A DNA stretch of 64,000 bases from Sialis fuliginosa (lineage: Eukaryota; Arthropoda; Insecta; Megaloptera; Sialidae), in contig OY540810.1 in the NCBI GenBank assembly GCA_961205875.1, positions 7,874,001 through 7,938,000 on the forward strand. Direction: 5' to 3'. A program made the position numbers and the translations under genes. Numbering within the stretch: the stretch's first letter is position 1; the number at the start of each line of letters is the position of its first letter. Of this stretch, positions 12,546-28,061 are shown piece by piece. The notes under the pieces were generated by a model that saw only the letters and a program-made list of their open reading frames with translations, was not told the origin of the DNA and did no database searches.

Positions 12546-12904
12546 AATATCAGCAAATAGTTATAAATTATTTTTTATAATCGTTATCAATAACTAATGC
12601 CAAGTCCAAACTTGTCACTTATGCTAGGTTATAACTTTTGTTGATATATATTTTTACGGAAAAAATAATACACAAACTGTTGATTATTTAGAAATATCGG
12701 TAATTTTATTTTATATTTACATAATAATGAATTATTTTTATAAGTTTATTATTTTACAATGAAAAGGTGAATATTCAAAATATTTATATTTTGCGCATAA
12801 ATTCACAAAACATAACGAATAAATAGCGTCAAGCTAAACAAGCGGTCGTTTGAATATTACTTAAGCGGTTCAAAGAATTCGTTCAAAATTACTGTGTTCA
12901 ATCA

Positions 12905-13192
12905 AATCACGTTAAAAAAACATCTGCCAAGTAAATGCACAGTACTTCCTCGTGTTAAATTCACGAAAGGTAGTTAATTATTGAACAATTTAAATAAAAA
13001 CCGATGGTGTTTAGATAAATTACCTGGAATTGGTTAACCATTTAATTTTTAAACAATTTTACTAAAAAATATTAGTTCGAAATTTTTTTTAAAACGCACG
13101 TGAGTATTTTTTCGTATATTTTTGACAATTTTAATCTAATCTAAATTTATGCAAACGTCAAAACGACATTTAAAACGTCAAAATGACATTGT
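12905..13192 (-). repeat. Dispersed repeat family R1, copy 1
   Basis: The diagnostic blocks are ACATCTGCCAAGTAAATGCA, CTTCCTCGTG and, further in, AATATTAGTTCGAAATTTTT followed by repeated AAAACGTCAAAATGACATT units. The same blocks appear inverted at 26525-26826, and in part at about 50570-50745 and 61586-61790. No clear terminal inverted repeats were seen, so this may be a non-autonomous element of Helitron or retroposon type; the class is unresolved. Confidence 0.65.
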
Positions 13193-13322
13193 TAATATAA
13201 GTAAATAAATAAAATTCATTTAATTTACTAAGGGCCATAGGCCAGAATATAAAACTGAGGACTTTTTTTTTTTTTTAGTCGCGTCAATTTCAATTCGTGA
13301 TTATTTTTTTTAGTCGTACTAA

Positions 13323-13711
13323 CAGAGGCGTATTTACCATGGGGCCATGGGGGTCATGGCCTAGGGCGGCAGGCTGAGAGGGGCGGTATATTTTTTTAGT
13401 TTAATGTAGTATATTTAAAAAAAATATAAGGAAACTATATATGACTAAAAAAAAAGGTCATCAGTTTTTTATGTACATTATATCTTCCATTATTTGTAAA
13501 AAAATTCTCACTTTTCAGTTCATATAGGAATTTTGACTGTTAAAAATATTTTATATTTTCCAAACGGCAAAGGGGCGGCAATTTTTTTACCAGGGCGGCA
13601 ATTTTTTTTGACCAGAGCGACATTTTTTTTGCCCAGAGCGGCAATTATTTTTTACCCAGGGCGGCATTTTTTTTTTGGCCCAGGGCGGCACTTAACGTAA
13701 ATACGCCACTG
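13323..13711. mobile_element. hAT-like MITE, copy 1 (GGGCGGCA family)
   Basis: The ends are CAGAGGCGTATTTACC and the complement of CAGTGGCGTATTTACG. A perfect 8-bp duplication CGTACTAA occurs at 13315-13322 and 13712-13719, as for hAT transposons. Its right half is an irregular tandem array of a ~25-bp unit (CAGGGCGGCA plus a T-run, about five units at 13570-13690). A second copy lies at 26949-27247 in the opposite orientation. Confidence 0.85.
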
Positions 13712-14663
13712 CGTACTAAGTAATATAATAAATATAATATAAATATAAAAGTATAATATAATAAATATAATATTATTATTTTTTATTATTATCCTCGCGG
13801 GCCGTACCAAGGCTCCTCGAGGGACAAGCTTGTTGTAGACCCATATTATAGGAAATTTAATGCTCTACAAAAAATATTCTATAAAATTTTCACGTAACAT
13901 GTATCATTCTTGAGATATCTTATAAAAATTAATTTTTTGGGGTGTCATCCCTCCCCCTTACACACGATTTTGATGATTTTAAAATGGGACCGTCCTCAAG
14001 CCAGACCCAACCATCTGACCAAGTTTCAATAACATCGGTTCAGTCGTTCATGAGAATTATGCGTGTGACAAGGATTCAGGAGACAGATAGACACGGAATG
14101 AAAAGTGTTTGTCTTGACGTTAAAATTTTGAAATCGGAGAACATTTTTTTTGTCTCATTGCCAATCTGAAACGATCACAAAGCTTCTCGTATCTTTGATA
14201 TTGCGAGGAAGCAATTTTAATTGTGGAGTTTGGTCACTAATCTGGTATTATTATTATTATGTCAATGAGTTTGGTAGATAATATTTAGATTAAAGATTAA
14301 AATATAATTGTTTTTATTAATTAAAATGTTAACTATATTCATTTTTAGACATTTTAACCTTCGCTTGTATTTTATTTTAATATTATTTAAAAACAATATA
14401 ATATAACATTAAAATAAAATCCAATGTTTACTAAAAATTATACTATATTAATAAATGTATAATATATATTTATTTATAGCAAAACAATATTTTGTAATTT
14501 AAAATTTAAACATTGCGCTAAGAATAGTAAAATTTTTGAAAAATAGATGTCGCTATGTTTTTTTTAGCGCACATTTTTAACATTAACGGGATTCTACTTG
14601 CTCACAAACATTTGCCCATTTGCCCATATGAATATAGTGATGAACATAGACATAGATGATGAA

Positions 14664-15182
14664 CAAGGTTAGTAAAGTAATAGGTTGCCTCATAACTCTG
14701 TCGGGGAGTGGCATGAGAGGGGAGAACGCGTCATCGTGAGGAACTCTTTGACATTATAAATGGCTGTCAAACTATATTTGCTCTTTATTTTAGTTAAGCT
14801 GATTTATTGTAAGTTGTTTTTAAATATTTTCATTTGATATTGATAGTGTACTGAGTTTTAAATCTAAATTTTTATTATTTTATTATTATAAATTATAGTT
14901 TTAAACAAGTGTTTTTTTATGTGTAACCAACAAATGTATTTTCTTTAAGCATTGATTTCTGATATCATTTTAAAGTTTTTATGAAGAAATATTATATGTA
15001 ATAATTTGTGCTTCTGTAATAAACAATAATATTTACTTTTTTTAAATACAAATATCCGAAATAATTTGAAAAAAAACTTAATATATGAAACAACGTTTAA
15101 AGGTTCCTCAGGGTGACGTCATCACACGCAGCCGCTGATTGATCAAAAAGTTATGAGGCAACCTATACATATACTAACCTTG
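14664..15182. mobile_element. MITE with 9-bp duplication abutting Raf start, copy 1
   Basis: The 519-bp element starts CAAGGTTAGTAAAGTAATAG and ends with the complement of CAAGGTTAGTATATGTATAG; both ends continue as GTTGCCTCATAACT. The 9-bp flanks GATGATGAA (14655-14663) and GGTGATGAA (15183-15191) differ at one base. The copy at 44081-44616 is nearly identical in inverse orientation. Nine-base duplications suggest Mutator-like or possibly Merlin-like elements. The right end is 30 bp upstream of the Raf ATG. It contains TGACGTCA at 15114-15121. Confidence 0.85.
15114..15121. promoter_or_regulatory. Perfect CRE-like palindrome TGACGTCA upstream of Raf
   Basis: The octamer matches the consensus binding site of CREB/ATF-family bZIP factors. 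It lies 92 bp before the proposed Raf start codon, inside the right arm of the MITE. The sister MITE at 44 kb has TGACGTCG at the homologous place (reading its complement), so the site is perfect only in the copy next to Raf. Whether it drives transcription is inference. Confidence 0.45.
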
Positions 15183-15212
15183 GGTGATGAATAGTAATAT
15201 TTGACAGTACAG

Positions 15213-18840
<3,628 letters not shown>

Positions 18841-19096
18841 TTAAATATCTATACAAAAATATATACACGATAATCAATTGTACGTTTAATCAGTTTTAAC
18901 CCTTGAATTGTTTTAATAATTGATGATTGAAATGAAATGAAACCATAAGAAGCTATGTTCCTATATATTTTAAGATTTATTTTGTGATAAAAATAAATTA
19001 TTTAATTTAAAAAATGATAATTGTCAAACTCGATAATATGACAAAAAGTTAATCAAATTTGTACAGTTGTTGTAAAATAAATATTAACCTGTTTAA
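18841..19096 (+). other. Raf 3' untranslated region with candidate polyadenylation signals
   Basis: AATAAA occurs at 18992-18997 and 19076-19081, 150 and 235 bp after the Raf stop. Either is a plausible polyadenylation signal. No reading frame is present. The end of the transcript cannot be fixed from sequence. Confidence 0.4.
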
Positions 19097-19191
19097 CCCT
19101 TGAACTGCGAATACTAATGAAATTGCCAAAAGAGATCCTCGCATCTAAGAATTCTTAAAATCGCTTAACGATGACAGCCGTAGTTAAAGGG
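19097..19191. mobile_element. Small piggyBac-like MITE
   Basis: TTAA at 19093-19096 and 19192-19195 brackets a 95-bp unit that starts CCCTTGAACTGCG and ends with the complement of CCCTTTAACTACGG. TTAA duplications with CCC/GGG ends are the hallmark of piggyBac-type elements. It lies just beyond the Raf gene. Confidence 0.65.
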
Positions 19192-19210
19192 TTAAAAACC
19201 AGTGTTATAT

Positions 19211-19242
19211 CATATATTAATCTACTAGTAGATTAATATATG
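19211..19242. repeat. Perfect 32-bp palindrome
   Basis: The half-site CATATATTAATCTACT is followed at once by its exact complement with no spacer. It could form a cruciform or a short hairpin. It lies about 400 bp after the Raf stop codon. No function can be assigned. Confidence 0.8.
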
Positions 19243-21580
19243 GTTATATGAATCACTTTCTTTCTGACATAATTTACGGATAATAAGCAAAAAAAATATT
19301 TTTACTTGTGTGCTTTATTTTTGTGGTATATGTGGAAGTAATATCTAATTTTATAAGATATTATTTTTTAACTATTCCTATAGGAATTGATGATTGTGTA
19401 CAATTGAATATCTAGTATTAAAAATAATAATCAAATAGTCCTATTAAATACTAAATAAAATTATCGTCTTGATATTGGACTTGTATAACAAAAAAGTAAT
19501 AATGAAATAAAGTCTATAATAATATGAATATCACCTCTAACTATGAATAGTTACCTTTTTGATGTCTTTAATATTTTTGGTAATTGATTATAATATTTAC
19601 ATTAATATATTGTTATAAACAAATAATTAATTTTTAGCTGTATATTTACAAAATTTACAAAAAAAAATTATCTGAATATTATTTTTAACTTTAATTTTAA
19701 AATTTTAAATAATTTTATATAAGTCAAATTAAAAAAAAAAAAAAAAACTAAAAACATCATGTTTTAGTTTGATTTTTGCTAAAAATGTGCCACATTATTT
19801 ACTTTGATCCGTCATTGAACGTAATAAAAATTATTGTAGTAGTAAATATATTATATACTAAATGGATAAGTAGAAATGTCTCCTGTTTGACAATATAATA
19901 TTCTGTTTTATGTACTAAAATTTTAAATCGTTCCAACAATTACTTTATTAGTTACGACCCTTTACATAAAAAACAGTATCTAAAGAGCAAGTGGGCCAAT
20001 TAACTAAATCTATATTAATATTGCAATTAATGTTGATCACAAAAAATCAAACGAATAAATTTTCAATCTTTTAAACTTTTATCTAATCGATTAATGAATT
20101 TAAAACATCAGTATACCAAAAATAACATTCATATTATATTAATATTAATGTTAAAACAGCGAATTTGCGTTTGAGTTCTAATAAAATAAAATAGAAATTA
20201 GGTATTCAAATTTTCACATGCTAGAAGAAATAAAAAGACACATTTCTCATAGAATATTCGTTGTCAAAATTATAATTGTAAAATGAAAATATTTATAAAT
20301 AGACTGGTGTATTGATATATTTTATCTAAAGGTTTGGGCACGGTACTTTCTATACTGTAAACTTCCACTCCTTGTACATGTACAATTGTCACTTATAATA
20401 GAATTGATTGCGCCAGCACCACGAACAGTATTTATTTTATTTATTTCACAGTAAGGAATGTCTACTGTAACTAATAAACGATTCACCAAAATGATTTCAA
20501 ATTTTAATATGTAAAATATATAATGAACATTTTAAGACTAATTTGATGTTTGTGTGATTTATAGTTCTAGAGTAGATATTATGTTGCTAAACAGGGAATT
20601 TTTTTTTATCTACCGGATGCATATTTATTTTGATTATAAAAAAAATTTTGTCAATTTTTGAACTGAATGAAGTGAATTAATAGAAAATTGAAGTGCTTTT
20701 AAAATGAATTATACAACATTACATTACATATTTTTATTCTTAAATTAATTACAATACTAATGAAGTTAATAATTGTAATGTTTTTTTTTTTAATTTTTTT
20801 ATTTATTGATTTACTGTGGAATAGTTATTGAGTATACTGGTATTCTTCATGATTGTTAAGTAAGAGTACCTTTATGTCGACAGTGGAAAGCTGAAACCAA
20901 ACAATTAACATTGTGGCCAATATTGAGTTGTATGTATCATTAAAATCAATATTCCAAATCACGCTAATTGATATATTTTACATAACATTGTATTGTACAG
21001 TAAAATAACTGTCCTTTTGATTAAATTGGAAGAAAACCCTTACAATCGAAATTTAATTTGAGTAAATATAAGAAGAAAAATAAAATAAAATATTGTGTTT
21101 TGGTTCTGCTGTAAAATTTTACATATGTCGCTACTTGTTTTAGTTTTCCACTCTCGATATTAGATTATACTAAATTTATATAATGACATTTTAATTTCTT
21201 TTAAAATTTTAATCAATTATTGAATATATTATCATATTTTACCCATGGAATAATGAGGACTGTATGTATTGTCATGAAACTAATTATTATTGTTTGACGT
21301 TATGTTGTGATTACATAAAAGTTTTTCAAAATAGTATTTTTTTGAAATTGAAATCAATTTCTTCTAATGATTTAAATCAACACAGTAAATTTAAATAATA
21401 TATTATTTATTTTATGGTACAAACATAAATTTTTAAAATCTTAGTAAAATTAAAAAATTTTGTAAAAAGATTATCAACTAACAAGCATTAATAATAAAAA
21501 AATTTACATTATTAAAAAATAAAATCAAAATTGATTTTGTAGTCATTTAATGTCAATGGTTTATGTTACTTATGATGGTA

Positions 21581-21978
21581 GGCTGAAAAGTTTTTGGCTT
21601 GATGAACTTCTTCTTATCGTAATTGCTTGTGCTATGCTTCATTAGTTACACAACACTGTACGAGTATGCAGTGCAATAACTAGGTGATTAGTGTAATTAC
21701 GTTTCGAGTTAATAGAAAACCAGGAAAACACCAAAAGAAGAAATGTCTGCTGTAAACGGAGAATTTCTTCAGAACTCTTTCACCCTTTTAAATCCATAGG
21801 ATGGATTCCTGTTTGAATTCTCAGTCATTTTGCCGATATGTGTAAAGAATGCAGGACCGACACTAGGGATTCAGATGGTGTGTGAAAAATTCATATTGCC
21901 GACTTTTTTTCAAAGAGTGAACCATAGCATGAGTAATTACGATAACAAGAAGTACTTCGGTTTGAAAACTTTTTTACT
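21581..21978. mobile_element. Mariner-like MITE, ~400 bp
   Basis: Inverted ends extend about 55 bp. The left end has GGCTGAAAAGTTTTTGGCTT and CTTCTTATCGTAATTGCTTG; the complement of the right end has AGTAAAAAAGTTTTCAAACC and CTTGTTATCGTAATTACTCA. TA flanks both sides (21579-21580 and 21979-21980). The middle is not coding. The ends diverge more than 20%, so it is an older insertion. Confidence 0.65.
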
Positions 21979-24400
21979 TACCCATTTATGATTGAAAAAT
22001 GTAATTTTTTAGATATTTTATTTGATATGAATATTAATATGTATTATAGGATCAATATTGTTGTAAATAAGTACAAATTTTAATAAATAGTAGCATGCCA
22101 AGCAATAATAAATTCTATGTGATTAAATTCTGTTCTTGATCACAATTATAAAAAATATACATATACATAATTATAACAAAAATCATTATGAAATATTTGA
22201 ATTATTAACCAAATACATTGTGTGTATAGACATTGCTGTCATATCAATATTATTCATAAATAGTTAAGTCCAGTTTTATTTACTTATACATTTTTTGTAA
22301 TTACGTATTTTAAAAATTGTAAAATTTTACTGACAAAAATATTATGTTAAATATTTTATAAATTATAATGCTGAAATAAAAAGCAAATAATTTTAAAATG
22401 TGAGAAAAATATTTAATCAAAACATGTATTTTTCTATTGTAAATATTCTAACTATGTTTATGATACCAATTATATATATAAATATATGGAGAACAACTAT
22501 TTTATTATATATTAGCAAGAGAAGTGTGTGACAAAAATGAAAGTAGAGTTGTTCAATTAAAAATTGTGTTAAAATATAAATCTTTTGGAAAATGATGAAT
22601 CCAAACGATTTCTTTAAATATAGTATTAAAGTTGACTATCTGAACCTCATCAGTATTACATTGGTTGAGCCGCTTTGTAAAAAGTGGCGTTGAAATAAGT
22701 TCTTAGGTTAGATTTTTTTACAAAACACTTCACAATTTTTATATTATGGTTATTGTTTTCTGAAATATATCGAGAATATTGGTTGTGTTACTGATTGAAT
22801 AACTCTAGTGTTGTACACTTAAAGTAGTAATTAAAAATTAAAGTTAATGTAATGATTTTATGAGATAAATTATTTTGTATCTTAATAATTAATCACTTCA
22901 ACAAATTATTTTATTTACTAATGGGAAGTGTACATTTGTATGTCTGCTGATACGTCAAAAGAAAAAAAGCAAAATCTAATATTAATGTTGCCCAGTAAAA
23001 ACAATAATTACAGAATTTTTAAAATTATTTTCAAGGGTCACAGGTATAATCATTAGGAGTCATAAACCTTATGTGCCTGTTTGACAATGGCGGATATATG
23101 GTTTTCTGTATGTACTAATTTTCCTTTTGTCAAAAATTCATCACATTAATTAGTTTGTTACTGTTGTGCGATAATCTGCGACTGAGTACTGCTTCAATTT
23201 AATTTTTATTGTGCCATATGTAAATTTATGTATTATTATTAGTTGAAAAAATATAAATATAATTTATTGTTTATATTAGCTCATGAAGCCATTACATTAA
23301 CATGTTTTTGAGAAGAATAGAAATAATCTCTCTATGCTGATGATGACATTTGTATGTTGAACTGATGTTCCATTATTGAGACGTTTATATAGTATTTATT
23401 TGTATTAAATCTGAAATTTCCTTCCTCTATTTATCATTGCCTGCATTGTATATTTGCTTTTCTGTGTAAGTAGTACATATTAAATATGTATATTTAATCA
23501 ATCTTGTTTTTTATTTTATTTTTATTTTGCAGTGTTTTCCTCAAATAAGACAAATTGCCAAATCAGAAGTTAAAACACGTTTTATAAACAGATTTATGCT
23601 CATAATTAAATTAGATACATTACATATTTTTTGATTTATCAATAAATAAAAAGAAAATTACATTAAATTTTTTTTTTTATTATAACACAATAAGACCTAA
23701 AATATGAGTATTTTACTTTATTTTTCTCAATTTTTTTTAAATTGAATCTTTCTATAGTACTTTGGTTATATTTATAACTTTGATTAAAATTTCTAAGGTC
23801 TATAGTTATTTTTTATGATTGCTGCATTCGTATGTGAAGCACAGAATAAAATATGAAGATCTCATAGATAAATCTCAACCTTGACAAGATGTCAACAATA
23901 CTAAATTCAAAATATTTTAAATTATGTATTTTGGTTTAAATTTTGAGTTTTAGATAAATTCCAAACAGATTTATAAGTAAACATGCCGATAGATAATATA
24001 TTATATGATAACGCGCTATAGTAGTACATAAGGTCCAAATCGTCCAAATGGTCTGAATAATGAATAATCAACAATGCAACAATAATAATATAGAAACAAT
24101 TCATACAAATTTTAAATCGTAGTTTAACGTTTTACCATAGATGTCTCTACCAACACGACGACAATCGTATCTTTGCAACACAGGTTTTCAAATGACAGCA
24201 GCAGCAGCCGCGCTTAACGTATTATTCGTGGCTGTCACACACATTCAGTCTTATGTCAGCTGTTCTATCAAACGGTTGTGGCTGTATCGTGTGTGTATTA
24301 CAAGGTGTGCAATGCGTGTCGTGTGACATTGTGCGTGCATATTAAATGTGTACATGTGTGTGTTTGTGTTTTGTGGGTGTGTGACCAAATAATCATAATA

Positions 24401-24461
24401 ATGTTGCGAAGACAGAAGATGGTGTTCCCTTGTAGAGTCGAGGGATGGTTGGATATGTGCG
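24401..24461 (+). CDS. Possible first coding exon of an unknown gene
   Basis: From ATG 24401 the frame encodes MLRRQKMVFPCRVEGWLDMC and then meets a strong donor, G|GTAAGTTTT, at 24461/24462. The preceding ~250 bp are GC/TG-richer than the surroundings (TGTGTGTTTGTG-like tracts), as a 5' untranslated region may be. If real, the rest of the gene starts beyond a very long intron, perhaps outside the window, because no acceptor followed by a recognisable domain is seen to 64 kb. I do not recognise the protein. A chance ATG next to a chance donor remains possible. Confidence 0.25.
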
Positions 24462-26524
24462 GTAAGTTTTTACCTGCTGATGTCACCTATATGACATACT
24501 TTATATATCTGGTTGCGCCTTAAGACTACAATTTGCATATTATGTGATTTGTCACACTTCGTGTATTGTCATTAAATATTAATGCAAATAAATTTGTTAT
24601 AGTACTGGTTTTTGTAGATTTAAACTTGACATTGTTACTGAATTTATTGTGGGCAGAAAAAAACTTTTTCACATATGATCTCTAATAACTCTTATTAATA
24701 GAGATTGGAAAAGTAGTTTTTCAACTATTGTGAAAATGCAACTATTGTAACTTTATTAATATATTGTAACATTTATTTCACAAAACTAGGTTGATTGATC
24801 CAATTTCAAAACAACTATTTTACCACCCTTTAACAACTTTTTTACACCTCAGTAACTATTTCCAATTATTTTAATAATTTGATAAATTTTAAGTAGTAGA
24901 TATGCTCCACCTAAGAACATTTAACTTACATATCTGTTTATTGTGCGATTTTATTTTATTTAAGACATGCCTACATTTTATTGATTTTTGTTAGTTCTTG
25001 ATTGTTTAAAAAATGTTTTCTAGTCATTTATATTTTTTTGCTCTTAATTAACAATTTTCATAACTATTTCCCTTGGTAACACGTAGGCATATACCAGTGT
25101 CGAAGTTTTGGTCCTTCGAGCAAATTATATTTTGGGTTCTGTTTTTTATACCTATTTGTAAAGTACTGTAAAGTACCTAGATTCAAATTCATATCTAGAA
25201 GTTAGAAACAAAAACAATTGTCTAAAATATTTTTGAAGCATAAAATGCAGATCGTGAAATAGCAAATTGATATTTTTCTAATGTATTTTATTTATTGGAA
25301 CAATTTTAGACAGCTTCTTAATTTAATACCAAACAATATAAGTAAAATAATTTTTTCCGTAAATGGGACAATAGTTTTTAAAATAAATATTAAGTTTATA
25401 AGTATTTATTTAAACAGGTGTATTTGCATTTTTTAATGGAATCATAATTATTTATAATTACTTATTACAATGTTTTTAAATTTATTGTATAAATATTTTA
25501 TTTAATATTTATTTCATACTATTTAAAAGAGTATAATTATTATTTATAGTATAAATAAATATGTTGTAATAAGAAGGTAAAAAAGTGAATATTTTTTTTA
25601 TTTCTTGGAATGATTAATCGCGACAAGAAATAAAATACATTTATGATAATTATATCTTTCGACATGATGTCAAAATTATGATAATTGTTTTGTTATTATA
25701 CGCCAATTCTTTGTCTTGTACAATCTCCTACATAAATACAAATTAACATGTATTTTTTAATTGTAAATATTTCTATAAATGCCATTTAAAAGGTTGTAGG
25801 AATTTAAATTAAATATTAATTGAATAATAAATTTACAATTATTTATTTTATACTAGGTATGTATAATTTACTCGTTTTATGATTAAGGATACAAATAAAT
25901 CATCTGTATCTTTTTTTTTCACTTCATATATTTTTCATTTTAAATCCAACGATTAAAGTTGATGGAAGATTGAGTCCTCTTTTTGATTAAAAATAACCCC
26001 CCTCCCCCACCCCTCTTAACATGTCTAATTATTTAGTTTTTTTTCGTAAATTCAAAACAAAAATATTATATATATTAAATATAAATTTTAATTTATAAAA
26101 CGAATAAGTATTTAAAACAGAATATTTCATTCACATGTATTTGTTCTACTACTGAATTAATTGTAAAATCCATGATTCAAAAGTTTAATTAATATATGTA
26201 CCTATATGATTTTAAATTTAAACTTTAAATTCTTGTATACTTATTGTATATTGTAAATGTATGTTAACAAATACAATTGTTCATATTTTAAATGAGTATT
26301 TTGCTTAAGTTTTACATGAAAGATTATGAAATTATTATAACATTTCGTATACGTGCATGCATATACCTACATTATACATACTATGTCTTCAGTGAAGGCG
26401 TATTTAGAAATTATCGAGATGTAGTTATGTCGTGAAAATTTATGATAAGTAACATTTTCAGTTAAAAAAATGTTTAACACATAGATACGGCGTTATTAAT
26501 TGCTGTAAAAGTTTGTTTACTTTG
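24462..26524. other. Gene-free AT-rich stretch
   Basis: Nothing coding and no paired repeats are seen. There are many homopolymer A and T tracts and a short C-run near 25999-26012. It may be the start of a long intron if the exon at 24401 is real. Confidence 0.4.
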
Positions 26525-26826
26525 ACATATTAAATGTCACGTTGACGTTTTAAATGTCATTTTGACGTTTGCATAAATTTAGATTTAGATTGAAATTCTC
26601 AAAAATTAAAAATAAACAAAAAAATAATCGGGTGCGTCTTGAGAAAAATTTCGAACTAATATTTTTTAGTAAAACTGTATAAAAATTAAATCGTTAACTA
26701 ATGCCAGGCAATTTATCTGAACAATTTATCGGTTTTTATTTAAATTGTTCAATAATACTACCTTTGTTGAATTTAACATGAGGAAGCACTGTGTATTTAC
26801 TTGGCAGATGTTTTTTTAATTTTTGT
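26525..26826 (+). repeat. Dispersed repeat family R1, copy 2
   Basis: This is the inverse of the copy at 12905-13192. It runs from GACGTTTTAAATGTCATTTT (near 26541) through TTTCGAACTAATATTTTTTA to TTTACTTGGCAGATGTTTTT at the right end. It is the longest copy in the window together with copy 1. Confidence 0.65.
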
Positions 26827-26948
26827 AACTTTCATTAACCCAGGTAGACATCTATGATGATCACGAGTTGATAAAATAAATTTTTACAAAATTTATAGCA
26901 ACATGAGTTAAAGTTTGATTAAATAGATTTACTTCATATCTATGTCTA

Positions 26949-27247
26949 CAGTGGCGTATTTACGTTAATTGCCGCCCTGGGCCAAAAAAAAATGCCGCCC
27001 TGGGTAAAAAATAATTGACGCTCTGGGCAAAAAAATTGTTGCCCTGGTAAAAAAAATTGCCGCCCCTTTACCAAGGGAAAATATAATATATTTTTTAAAC
27101 TAAAAAGTTTGTAATATAGGGAACTAAAAACTTGAAGACCCTTTTTTTTTTTTTAGTCACGCTAATCATTTTTTGTTTCCCTATATTTTTTATTATATAA
27201 AACTAAAAAAATCTACCGCCCTAGGCCATATGGTAAATAAGCCTCTG
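26949..27247. mobile_element. hAT-like MITE, copy 2 (GGGCGGCA family, inverted)
   Basis: It starts CAGTGGCGTATTTACG and ends in the complement of CAGAGGCTTATTTACC. The perfect 8-bp duplication TATGTCTA lies at 26941-26948 and 27248-27255. The left part carries the same irregular array of TGCCGCCCTGGG plus A-run units seen, inverted, at 13.6 kb. It is about 90 bp shorter than copy 1. Confidence 0.85.
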
Positions 27248-27499
27248 TATGTCTATGCTAACTTTACGTTACACCATTAGTTAAATTTTTCATCATCTAC
27301 AAAATTATTATTTGTTTGGCCAAATATGATTCAAATATTACTTAAAAATTGCATAAACTTATATATAATATGCAGTAAAGTTTACATCCAGGTGCGCACT
27401 CACAAGGCGCACAACGTTATTGCAAGCCGTAATGACCGTGAGTTCAATATGATGTAGATGTGTATAGCTGGGTAGGTTATTTAAAATAAAATATCAATA

Positions 27500-28061
27500 G
27501 GGTCGAGCGGGGTAAATATGAAACACCAAAAAAATGGGGTAAAAGTGAAACAAGCTTGCAACTAAAAAATTAATTTGTTTATAGGAGAATTAGTAAAACT
27601 GACATCATCATTAAAGGTTTGTTAAAGCGACCTGAAAATATGAAGTGATGTGTCATCTCTACAGATTTCCCTGTTAGTCGATGTCAAAACGTGTGACTTA
27701 AATTTTAATTCTTTGTTCATAACTTTCTGTATAGTTAAGATATTAATTAAAGTTACAATTTCACATTGATATGCCACAAAGAAGATAAATCAAAGTTGCC
27801 TTTATAGCTTTTCTTTTAATTTTTCGAGAAATATTTTCCATTAGAGGCCTGTTTCACTTTTTCCCAAATTAGAGGTTAAAAATGAAACACGCTTTTTTCA
27901 TTTTTAAAGTCCGTGTTGTATCGTTCAGTTCAAATGACGTAAATATTTAAAATGGTTATACATAAACGCATCTAATAGAAAAATTAAAATGAATTTGTAT
28001 CGTTAACTATTAAAAAACATGAAAGATTTGTATTTTGTTTCACTTTTACCCCAGTTGACCC
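27500..28061. mobile_element. TA-duplicating MITE with GGGTCGAGCGGGG ends
   Basis: The left end GGGTCGAGCGGGGTAAATAT and the complement of the right end (GGGTCAACTGGGGTAAAAGT) match closely and continue as GAAACA. TA flanks both sides (27498-27499 and 28062-28063). Inside, versions of GGTAAAAGTGAAACA and TTTCACTTTTACCC recur. No coding capacity is present. A Tc1/mariner-type origin is likely from the TA duplication. Confidence 0.75.

Larger units (their letters stand above)
12546..15212. other. Divergent intergenic region between zinc-finger and Raf genes
   Basis: The start codons of the two divergent genes are 2.67 kb apart. Moving right from the zinc-finger gene, the interval holds a dispersed repeat (12905-13192), a hAT-like MITE (13323-13711) and a run of AT-only sequence. 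A fragment at about 13930-14130 (containing ATTATGCGTGTGACAAGGAT and an ACAGATAGACAC stretch) resembles the 3' part of the dispersed ACAG-tailed repeats at 30.6 kb. A second MITE (14664-15182) reaches almost to the Raf start codon. Whatever promoters serve the two genes must lie among or inside these elements. Confidence 0.6.
19196..24139. other. Gene-free AT-rich stretch downstream of Raf
   Basis: No coding signal is visible. It holds a perfect 32-bp palindrome (19211-19242), an A-run (19731-19747) and a mariner-like MITE (21581-21978). The rest is AT-rich sequence with long T and A tracts and no repeat that I can pair within the window. Confidence 0.5.

Noticed and set aside
13942..14169. 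75-codon frame in the intergenic region
   Set aside because: It overlaps a dispersed-repeat fragment; no start context, splice signal or domain supports it.
15201..15212. An earlier Raf start at TTG 15201
   Set aside because: Eukaryotic initiation at TTG is unlikely, and ATG 15213 (or ATG 15219 in better context) lies just downstream with all conserved domains retained.
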